Origin: Liolophura sinensis
Taxonomy: Eukaryota > Mollusca > Polyplacophora > Chitonida > Chitonidae
Assembly: GCF_032854445.1 (NCBI RefSeq)
Contig: NC_088297.1
Location: 1,048,169-1,112,168, forward strand
DNA length: 64,000 bases
Direction: 5' to 3'
Position numbers and translations under genes: made by a program. Positions 27,101 through 39,100 of this stretch are shown one piece after another (position 1 is the stretch's first letter; each line of letters begins with the position of its first letter). The notes beneath the pieces were generated by a model. That model searched no databases and was not told where the DNA came from. It saw nothing but the letters and a program-made list of their open reading frames with translations.

Positions 27101-30100
27101 CCAGACACGGCGCCCCTCCCTGTAACATTGTACTGATCCCTTGTCTGCCAGTACTTGAACTATTTCTATTAGCCTTAGTTCCAAGTTCAGGGGTGCGCAA
27201 GTCACGTACTTTTACAAGCATATGTGTGTGATTCGATTAGCAGTGAAATCATATATTAACCGCTTATATGAATCAGACGCTATGCCACCGTTTACAAATA
27301 CGAACTGCAGTGCTGGTGCGAATCTTGTAACAAAAATAATAAGGGATTTTATTATTAAGCTCTTATATTTTTGCACGTGCTACATTAAATGTACTCTTTA
27401 GTATATGTATTATCAATCAAAATGAATCCTCCATTACTTTACCTTTCAGCTTGCGCAGAAGACGAGTTCAAGTGCTGGTCAGGACCGTGTGTTAAGAATT
27501 CTAGTGTTTGTGATAATGTGTATGACTGTGTGGATGGAAGCGACGAGAAAAACTGTGGTAGGTGCTCACCTGTTTCTACGTGTATACAATATGCAATTGT
27601 TACAGGTATATATTGGAACGTCGTGGTTAATCGGTTAGAAACGGATGGCTTACAACGAGCGCACAGCAATATGGGAGTTTCAAGTTGCAACTGTTTTGTT
27701 ATCAAAGGGAAAACAGTCCCACTGGGTTATGTAGACAAATGCTAGTCAACCTTCAGGCACCCATGTTATTATGAACGTGATCAAAAATAGTTCCCTAACA
27801 TTTTAATATGTCACATGGTACAGTTGGAATGTTTCTACCTTCAAAGATAAAACAGTTCGAACTCGAAATCCCCCTATTGGTGGGCAAACGTTGCTTTTTA
27901 ATACCTGATACCACATCATGATATTGCATATGTCACAGTGGTTGTTTTCATTCTTTACATACCAAACAACATGTACACCTTGAAGAAAAACACTTTCTTG
28001 GTTCCCAAAGATGGTGAGAGTAAAATTCATGTAAGACGAAATCAGTCTTTATATCCAGGCTTTTTTGTTATCTGATGGACTCGTGTTCTCGCGTCCGTCC
28101 TACATGTATCACTTTGAAGAGCATTTGCGTTGAGAGAACTCCTGATAGTAGTGATTTGGCCAATCGCAGCATGTGTAGAGAACCAGGCGTCAGTGTGTGT
28201 CCTAGAAAATTCGCCAATACATGGGCACTTAAAAGCTATATGATTTTATATTTTGAAAGTAAAAAAGAAAATTAACATAACCTCAGTTATTGTGAATGGG
28301 GTGCCAAGTGACCTAACTTTACAAACGCTCTTTTCTCCTGACGCGCTTGGTCAGGATCTGGAATCCTGATGAGGCCGTGAGATACGCCATGCATGAGATA
28401 CCGGAAGCGCATGGGGCTGAAATCTAAAAAGGATTCCCGTGATATCAGAGACAACAGTTGCGTGTTCGGTTTCATACTGTAAATCCACACGGTTATGACT
28501 GATATCTTATGTGGTCCGGTATCTCATATAACTGCATGTACAAACAAGCAGCGCGTTGAAATTTTTGAGATCTCTAAACATCCGTCATTCACGTAAGAAG
28601 GGATCTTGGTGGAAGACGACATGGATTTTGTGCGTTATCTTACAATTGTTTGTGCCTGAGCAACTGAACGAATGTTGATATTTGGCGTTTTTCAAACCCA
28701 AACAGTGCAGATGCACATCACAGTGTAATACAACAAAAGGAGTTACTTTATGGAGCGGTTAACCTAAGGAGTCAAAAACAAGAAAAAAATCAAATTCTTC
28801 TTGAGTTCATCCTGAACTTTGTTACCTTACTAACACCTTACCTCTGTTCTGTTGAAGGCAACGTATACCCTTCAAAGTGTACGGAAAAATGCCGAAATGA
28901 TTAAGTTTTACATAGATTTGAGTCCTAGCAACATGAAATCAAGAGCGTCTTAACAGAAAATGCTCTTCCGTTTCTTCCACATCACAGATACCACATCGCC
29001 TAGGATGTTTGTTGATTCAAAAATGGTAACTGTAAAACACCCAACATCAATCTAAAACACAAAACATCTTACCGGGGATGAAGTTAAAATTACAAAACCA
29101 TTAAAAACAAATGACTGATACTAAAGAACGACAATTATTACTGATGTCCCATTCAGTTTGCCAGAGTAAGCCAAAGTAGGGCTTGCCTTTAATGCAGAAT
29201 AAGAGTTTGAAAACTGGAATGTCATTGAATATCAGTACTTGTTTAGCAGTCTTGTCTGCATTATCCTTTCTTTCTATGCCGACATGAGCCAAAACCGGGG
29301 CTAAACAATCTCAGTTCCCCGTGAATATAAGATGTTTCGTCTGTGCTCTCGTGTATTACACAAACTAGATTAATTTAAAATTAGTCCGTGATTACCGTGA
29401 CGCTAGGCCAATGATGGTCTTATACTAATTTCAGATGGCGCTACATTGAGAAATGTGATATATTTTCCGTAGCAGTTTGACAAGAATTGTCTCTACGGCA
29501 ATACATTTATAGATACGCATGTTCCATGGAAGGACTCACGAGAGAACACCAAAGGACACAGAGAGACCTGCAAGGGACACACAAAAGACCATCCAAAGCC
29601 ACACATCGAAGGACACACGAGAAAAGTTGGAATGACACATGAGAGAACATGGAAGGACACACGAGGGGACATCGAAGGACACACGAGAACATTGAAGGAC
29701 ACACGGGAGAACATGGAAGGATACACTAGAGAACATAGTACAAACGAGAGAACATCGAAGGACGCACAAGAGGACATCGAAAAACGCACGACAAAACATC
29801 GAAGTATACATGAGAAAACATGGAAGGATACAAGAGAAAAAATCGACGGACACACGAGAGAAAATCGACGGACACACAAGAGAATTTCGAAGGACACACG
29901 GGAAAACATGGAAGGACACACGAGAAAACATTAAAGGACACACGGGAGGACATGAACGGATACACTAGAGAACATAGAAGGACAAACGAGAGAACATCGA
30001 AGGACAAACGAGAGAACATCGAAGGATGCACACGGGGACATCGAAGAACGCACGAGAAAACATCGAAGAACGCGCGACAAAAGATCGAAGTATACACGAG

Positions 30101-33100
30101 AAAACATCGAAGGATACACGAGAAAAATTCGACGAACACACGAGAAAAAATCGACGGACACACAAGAGAATTTCGAAGGACACACGGGAAAACATGTAAG
30201 GACACACGTGGGGACAATGGAAGGATATACGAGGGAAAGTCGAAGGACACACAAGAGAACATCGAAGGATACACGAGGGGACATCGAAGGACGCACGAGA
30301 GAACGTCGAAGGATACACGAGGGGACATCGAAGGACAAACACATACGTACATGTACATGTGTTCATGCAAAGAATTATCCATTCTTTGTAGTTCAAACTT
30401 ATTACCATGGTAGAATATTATACAAGTAGCATCTGCATAAATTAGCAGTCCACATAGTTGTCTGAGAGTAGGAACACTACACACTGGTTGGTGCAGGTGT
30501 AGCACAATTTCGGTAAAATTTCCATTCCCAAGCCTCACCCACCCCCAGTCCTTCCAAATTACCAACATACACCCACATTTCCTCTTGGGTGAAAACTCTC
30601 TTATTTCAAAAATTCTGTGTTGACAAGACCTTTACATTTAATGTTACCTTGAAGAAAGTTTTAGTTCCGTTGGTTTCCTCCCTCCATAATGCAGGCCGCT
30701 GTCGTATAAGTGAAATGGCCGCTGTCGTATATATGAAATTGCCAGTGTCGTATACGTGAAATATCGTTGATAACGACCCTAAACACCAGTTAAATACATA
30801 ATTAAATCACTGTTCCATGAACACAATGCTGTTATTCTCCGCAGACTTCTCTGTGAGCTGTGACTTCGAGACTCCATTTCTCTGCGGTTACAAGAACGGG
30901 TCTGTTGCCAACAGCTGGAACTGGGGGTTATCTAGCGACGCTAAAAGTCCGTCGGGTAAGCAAATGTGTTTTCAGGTCATTTTTCGTATAAACCAATGAG
31001 CAAGCGAAACTGTAGGGGTTCAGTTAGATCTGATTTCGCAGTATTTGGTCATATACTGTTTCTGTAGAAACACAGGCCATTTTTATGGTTTTATGAGTTG
31101 TATTTATTGGCTGAATATGTTTTAAACGCGTAATTACGATTTACAAGTGCAAATGCATGCGCACACTTAAATGATCAAATGTACAATGGGCAGTTTTCGT
31201 CTGATGGGATTTATAGTTATCAAATAAAACCCTAAGCCTCCAAATAAAAGTCCAAGCCTCCAAGTAAAACCCCAAGCCTCCAAGTAAAACCCCAAGCCTC
31301 CAAGTAAAACCCCAAGCACCCAATCAAATCTTTCCCCCCAAAAAGTTGTCACATAACAAATAAGCAGGGTAACTCCGAAGAAGGTAATTTTGACAATCTC
31401 AATATTTCGACTTTAATTAGGTGATCTTCAAGAGAATTGTGTCCAAGATAACTAGACGATTAAGATCGTCAATCGGAATTTCTTCGGGATTACACTGCTT
31501 ATTTACAATTCTGCTAATCTGTCCCCTGGATCAACTAGAAGATGCCGCACGGTTTGAGAAGTTGCCTGCAATGTTTCGATCTCTGTGGAATCATTTGGAA
31601 TCATGCAAAAATCTGTAAACTACCGAAGACAAAATAAAAGAAACAGTTTACTCCAAAGATAGCTCAGTTTAACTGCCAAACCCGTTCTGTAAAAGTATAT
31701 CCATTTTATTTTTCATTCAAGTATTCATTACTTGACTCGATATGTAGGCTTGGCCTGTTTTGTCCCATTCTATTATGGATGGTGCAATGACCCAGGAGCC
31801 TTGGGAAGATCTGCAGCAACCTGCCTCTACCCGCTTTCTTCCCACCATAAGGCTGGCCGCCGTTGTGAAATACTATTGAGTAGAACTAAATATCATAGTC
31901 GACTGGTTAAAAACGCTTGTCTTTCTACTGTCAGCACACTGGCGTTCAATCCCGGCAGTGAACAAGGAATTTGTGCATTCCCTCTTTTTTTTTTACTCTG
32001 AGGCATTTGTGTCAACACGCGGTCGGCAAAAATGCAATGTTCACATATATATGTAACACGTTGGAATGTTCTTCAGTAACTTGCCAAAGATGTATGGTTT
32101 TATCCCGCAATCTTGTGCTTTCCACCTATAAACGCACCGTGTTTGTATAAATGAAAAATCCCTAAAGCGTTAAAGAATGATTAATAAACCAAGTACTGAT
32201 GCTAAGTTCATATATGTTTTCTTTTTATTTAATGTTGCATCCAAAGGAACGTTTTCTGGACTTCATTGTCACCTGTATAATTATTCAAGTTCCATAGTTT
32301 TTAAAAAATGAGATTAAGTCAAGAAAATTAACTATGATGCTGTGTTTGCTGGGTTTTAGAACACGTGTTGTGGGTAAACGGTGGACACAATCAAAGAGCT
32401 GTGCTCCTGTCACCGTCTTTCACCGCGAATGAGGAGAGCTGCGTGTATTTTCGCTACATGCTGTCGGGAGACAGACAACGCACAGCGGACTGGTCAAGTA
32501 GTCTGCAAGTGTTCACATTTTCTGATCATCAAAAGAGACTCGTCTGGAGACTCTGGCTCCCTTCTGCTGGCGCCTGGCGCCTGGCTCAGATCCCACTACG
32601 GCCAGAGACAGACGGAACAGTTTACTGGTTAAGTTTCGAATCAGACTTGGGCCGGTACTATGGTCAAAGTGTCCTCCTAGATGATATAAAAGTAACTCGG
32701 GGACCATGCAACATTAATGGTAAGCCGACGCCCGTCTTCTTCCCATATAGTGCAAAAACAAGGTCGTGCTTTAGATACAGTGCTGTTCATATTCTAGTGA
32801 TCTGATAGTTTGAAAAGCTCATCGATGAAAAGATACTGAGTGAAAGCTAACGAAGTAGTTCTTCCCCTGTGTCTCTCAAATTTTCAGGCTCTTACTGATT
32901 AAAATGCTTATCCTTATTCTGGTTGCCCTTGTGGAACTGTTGATGAATTTTGAGTCGGTGCATTAAATGGTTCGAGTAAATGCTGGCAATTATGATTGTA
33001 ACGGTTTGTGAGAATTCAAGTATTGATGATTGTAACGGTTTGTGAGAATTCCGGTATTGATGATTGTAACGGTTTGTGAGAATTCCGGTATTTATGATTG

Positions 33101-36100
33101 TAACGGTTTGTAAGCATTCTGGTTTTTATGGTTTGAATGCTTTGTGAGAGTGCTGATATTTATGGTTTATGAGAATGCAGGTGTATATGGTTGTAATGGG
33201 TTGTGAGAGTGCTGATATTTATGGTTTATGAGAATGCTAGTATTTATGGTTGTAGTGGTTTGTAAGAATATTAGGTATTTATGGTTGTAGTGGCTTCTGA
33301 GAAGCCTGGTATTTATGTTTGTAAAGGTTAGTGAGAATGCTGGTATTTATTGTTGTAATGGTTTATGAGAATAATGACATTTATGGTTGCACTGGTTTGT
33401 GAGAATGCTGAAATAATGACTGCATAAGTTTGTGAAAATGTTGGTATTTATGGCTGTAATGGCTTGTGAAAATGTTGCTATTTATTGTTGTAATGGTTTG
33501 TGAGAATTCTGGTATTTATCTTTGCAGTGGTTTGTGTAAATTCTGGTATTTTTATCTTTCCAGTGGATGGTAAGCACGCTGATATTTATCTTTGCAGTGT
33601 TATGTGTGAACGCTTGTATTTATCGTTACAGTGACGGCTTGTGGTCCCGGGGAGTTTCTTTGTGATACTGGGGAATGTATACAGGACAGATTCGTCTGTG
33701 ATTCAATAGCGCATTGTCCAGACAGAAGCGACGAAAACCGTGACTGCAGTAAGTTTTTAGTCTCATGCTACGATTCGTACGGTCGTAATAATACGCAAAT
33801 TTTAAATCATTTTCGTTAATGATCCCAAGGCTGATTACCCCACGCCCCTGAAGTGACGTGCTGCAAACGTTACAGCTCAAACACATTTTGTTAGACAATC
33901 TTAAACTTTACAGGTGATAACGAGTTTCTGTGACGTGCTGCCAGCGTTACTTCTTAGGCTCACTCTATAGTACTATGCAAAGCCTTACAGGTAACAGTTG
34001 CACTCTGTGACATGCTGCAAACGTTACAGCTCAAACACATTATGTTAGACCATGTTAAATGTTACAGATCAGAACGAGCTTCTGTGACGTGCTGCCAGCG
34101 TTACTTCTTAGGCTCACTCTGTAACACATTGCAAAGCTTTACAGGTGACAGTTGCACTCTGTGAGGTGATGCAAACGTTACAGCTCAAACACATTTTATT
34201 AGACAATGTTAAACATTACAGGTGATAAGGAGCTTCTGTGACGTGCTGCCAGCGCTACTTCTTAGGCTCCCTCTGTAACACAATGCATAGCTTTACAGGT
34301 GACAGTTGCGCTCTGTGAGGTGCTGCAAACGTTACAGCTCAAGTTGCATTCCGTGACGTGCTACACACGTTTCTGCTCAAGCACATTGTGTTTTTCTCTA
34401 CAAAACGTCATTGGTCTGACGTCATTTTACACGTGACAGTTGCACTCTGTGACGAGCTGCAAACGTTACTTCTTAGACTCACTGTGTTCCACAATGTAAA
34501 GTTATAGAGGTGACAATCACAGTATGTGACATGCTGCAAACGTCACAGCTTAGGCTCATTCTGTCACTCAAGGTAAAACTTGGTGACAGATGAATTCTGT
34601 AAGATGTTGCAAACGTTACAGCCTAGGCTCACTCGATTACACAATGTAAAACTTTACATGTGACAGTTGCATTCCGTGACGTGCTACACACGTTTCTGCT
34701 CAAGCACATTGTGTTTTTCTCTACAAAACGTCATTGGTCTGACGTCATTGGTCTCACGCCATTTGTCTCACATCATTGGTCTCACGTCATTGGTCTCACA
34801 GGAATTCACGAAGAGCTGAATCTAGATTGTTGCCATTAGAAATGTCTCGAAATTTACCTCCGATATATCTACTCTTTGTTACCAGAGTTTGTAACATCAA
34901 TTGTGGGATTACTCTGCATTGAAGGTAACCAACTAAACTTTTTAAGACTTTGTTACAAAGTCTTGCAACACATTCCATGGTGTATGGTGGTGTTTTCATG
35001 GCTGATTTCCTCCTTTTGTCCAAAGTTTTTGATTTTTGCCCCATCAGATAAAAATCTCAAAAAGGCTGGAACTCCAGTGTATATTTACTTAACAAACTGA
35101 AAAAAAAATAACAAATTTTTTCACTTGCCTGTCCCATTTGTCATTTCAGGCATTTGGTGAGTCATGCTCATATTTGGTCTAATTATTTTTGTGTAGTCAA
35201 ATAAAAATTGCTGTCTTCGAAAATTCAATGCCACCTGCACATTTTTGACACTAAACTGAAAAATAGTGAGGTAACCGTGGTCTTATCTTTAACGACATTG
35301 TATTACAGGCGAACCTTTACATCCTATCCGTCTCGTAGGGGGTGGATATCCCACACAAGGTCGCGTGGAGATTCTTAACGCTGGGCGCTGGGGGTCAATA
35401 TGTACAAGATACTTCGACCCTAGTGAAACAGCAGTCATCTGTAGAATGCTGAATTACAGGTGACAGAATAACCGTTGTCTTAAAATTTAAGTTAAAAGAA
35501 CGTAATGAAAACTAAAATGTGAAGCACGGATCATCACAAAGACAACTGAAAACTATGAGTAAATATACTTTCATTCATTTCTTCAGATTTTCTAGCTGCT
35601 GTGTATAAGTAAAATATTCTTGTGTACGGCGAAAAACATCAATCTGAAAAATAAATAGATAGATAAATCAGGACAAAGGCGTCAGTGGCATAAGTACTTA
35701 CATAATGATAGCATGTTGCAGGGAAATAATCAGCAATCCAGGTTGGACCCGACTCGTCATAGTGCAGGAAAAGTTTCATGTACTTCTTTATCAACATTGT
35801 GTAGTGTTTGTTCTAATATGTTTAACTTTTCCCAGTTGTTCTTCAATATACATATAATATTCATTTGACAGTACCAAAAAATCTAACTTGAATATTCACC
35901 GTGCCTTTTTTGAATGGAACATTGCCTCACATGTAAGAAGCTAAGATCTGACAAAAGTTTCCTTTTTTCAGCATACCTGCCTTTGGTGGTGGCAGTGTCT
36001 CTTTCGGAATAGGTCCTCCATTCTGGACAGGGCCCTTATATTGTCGAGGAGACGAAGACAGACTGGAAAAGTGCAACACGGACACCGGGAGATGGGATAA

Positions 36101-39100
36101 ACGATATTGTTCTATATACTCTTTGGCCGGAGTGGTTTGTGTAGATCCTCCTATGCCCGGTGTGTCCAGTGAGTATCTCCCGATGACGCAAACATATTGC
36201 CACCTTATGCAAAGGATTAGGGCCACGCGAGCTCACATGGTGTAATAGCCAACTCGCTGAAGTCACCAAGTTCATGGAGGTCACGTGTTCGAATCCAGTT
36301 GACACTCTTTGGACCGAGACTTTGTCCTGGCGAACGGAGGTGGTTTACTTTATACACTACGGTTTCCGCCACAAATAAACCTGACCTGCGCCATATAAGT
36401 GAAAATATTCTAAGCACAAATCAGCAAAATTAGTACACATATAATGACGCTGTCATAGTTGACGCTTGACTGCTCAAATGTTTTAATTTCAACTGGGATG
36501 CAAATATTTCTACCCCGGAGGTAGGTTTTGAGCAGCAACGAAAAGATCGGTACCACATTCATGGAAATGTGACAGAAAAATAAAATGCCGAGAGAGATAA
36601 GAAAACGAGGTTGAAACACGTGAAAAGTAGTTCGCAATGAACAACGCATTACCTCATTTTATGTGTAGAGAGCATACCAACTCTCAGTAGGATAATCTGT
36701 TAAATTTAATCGAAATTCCGTTTTGTGAGTTCTGCTAGAATGTATTCTTTCGTTGCAGCAGATTGTTCTTTTGTTGCAGCAGATTATTCTGTTGTTGCAG
36801 CAGATTGTTCTGTTAAATATAACACACACACACATTCTATCAATTCCACACCACGATTCTACTAGACGAATTGGGCATTATGTTTGAACACAACGCAACA
36901 ATATTGTGTTGTAATAACAGAACACATTGTAGCATCACTCAGACAACTTACTTTCCATTAAATTTAACAGATCAATTTTAAAGCGAATATCAAACATTGT
37001 ACTGGACAATTTTCAAGGGGAATATTTTAGGCTCTTTGTGGTTCTTTAGCGTCAGATTTGATGCACACAACTCCATCTTGGATATCTCTCCGTACAAAGC
37101 CGTGCAACCTGGTTTACTTTTACACCACTTACATGTATAGTATAGAGTCACAAGGAGCCTTTTCGTATTTCATTAAACTCATTCAGTGAAACACAAAGTT
37201 TGTACAACGGGAACACCGTATGTATTATGCTATAGACCAGAACCTGGTGACTGGCATTACGGGATATACTCTATTTCAGATTTCAGACAAAACAATGTTC
37301 GCTTGGTGGGTAACAACGGTTGGGAAGGACGGCTGGAGATCTACCATGACGGTGAATGGGGGAGTGTGTGTAATAGAGACTGGGACCTGAATGATGCCAT
37401 GGTGGTGTGCAGAATGATGGGATACGGGTAATAATTGCTCACACTTTTGTAATAATGTATAGATGCAAGCTAAGCAGGCTGGTAGTCACGCCAAAAACTA
37501 CTCGAGTCCTTTAAACACAGGTCCATCTATCAGTGCAGACAATGTAATAATACAGTTCAGCGACGCTGACATATATGATTTGTTTATGTATTTATTTTAT
37601 TAGTGTTTTACGCTGCATTCAAGAATATTTCTGTTATATATATGTATGACAGTGTCCAGCATTATGTTGGGAGGGAACCAGGCAGAGGCCTGAGGGCACC
37701 CACGACCATCCCCAGGTTGCTGAGAGACCTTTTCTCGTACGACCGAGACGAAGTCAGCATCAGCTGTTTTTGAACTCACAGCGACCGCATTGGTGGGAAT
37801 TTTCTGTATCATTGCGCCGTGCTGGCACGCTAATCACCTCGGCCACAGAGGCCCCTTGCTGATCTGTACGAATGATAGCACCATGGCGCCGCTGTTAACT
37901 TCGTGGCTGGATTTACACTTTCTCGCTATCAGCTCTAAATAAAAACGATCTGGAAGTGGTTACTAGAAGAATTGCCCATTATGTCCCGTTTGTCAAAATG
38001 AAGATACATGTATGAAACTTGAAAATATATATATATATATATATATCTTCTTTCAGCAGGTCTTTCAGCAACCTGCGTATGGTCGTGGGATTCCCGAGGG
38101 CTGTGCCCGATTTTCCCTCCCCTAAAACACCAATCAAATAAATAAATAAATCAAATAATTCTTTGCAACAGATATCAGGTGATTTGCATTCTGAACATCT
38201 TTTGAATTGCTCCCTTTTGAAACGATAGGTTATCAGATCGTTGACTGACCGACGGACCGACAGATTTACTGGTTATCGTGGCTTTATGAGAAAGGCACCA
38301 AACGTCTGCGATTATACCGTCAGGAGAGGATATGGAATGTCTTACCAAAATACCATCACTTATTAATTGCAAGAATCCTCACGCCATATTGCTGGCTACA
38401 GTCGTATAAAAATATATATAAATATTCTTGATTGCAACGTAAAACACCAACGAAAAACTTAAGTATCACTTGCAGGTAGAATTCCTTATTGCACTGCTGT
38501 ACAAAAACTTTTGTTCCCCCCGGTTTCGTCTCACCGTAATCCTGGTCGCTGTCGTATAAGTGAAATGTTCTCCAGTAAGGCGTAAAACATCAGTCAAATG
38601 AAATAAATAAATAAAACCATCATTTGCTGTATTTCAGGCCAGAAGCTGAGATTCTCTCCAATCACAGTCGAGGGTCCACAAGGAAGATTTGGATGAGTAA
38701 CGTCAATTGCCGAGGCATTGAGACGCGCTTGGAGAATTGTCGCTTCTCTGGCTGGGACAGCAACAGATGTAACCACAACCAGGATGTTGGGGTCAGATGC
38801 CTGGGCGGACCAGGAGGTGGGCCAATACAGCAGGGTTTTTTTATATTTTTATTCATTTTTTTTTCTAAGCACACACTACATGGTTACTTAGTCTTATGGT
38901 ATACAAATATATGGTGTCGGCTGACGTCTCTCCCAGTATGAGGATTACTGACACCATATATTTGCGTTTCCTATCACTGAGTAACCAAGTAACGAATTTA
39001 TCAAGCAAAAACCTATCAGTTCAGTGCAGAAGACCGATGTATAGGTAAGTCGCTTCATCGAGGTGACCATTTTCACACAACCAAGGGAGATACCCTATTC

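Noticed and set aside
28075-28275. 66-codon Cys-containing ORF as a possible small secreted protein or LDLa
   Set aside because: Cysteine spacing does not fit LDLa or EGF, no flanking splice phase match and no signal peptide.
29493-30568. Long ORFs on both strands over the 22-bp array
   Set aside because: Tandem-repeat artefact; the same DNA is open in several frames on both strands.
37274-37287. Second AG (tttcag before 37287) as acceptor of exon 24
   Set aside because: It would enter in phase 2, incompatible with exon 23, which ends in phase 1.
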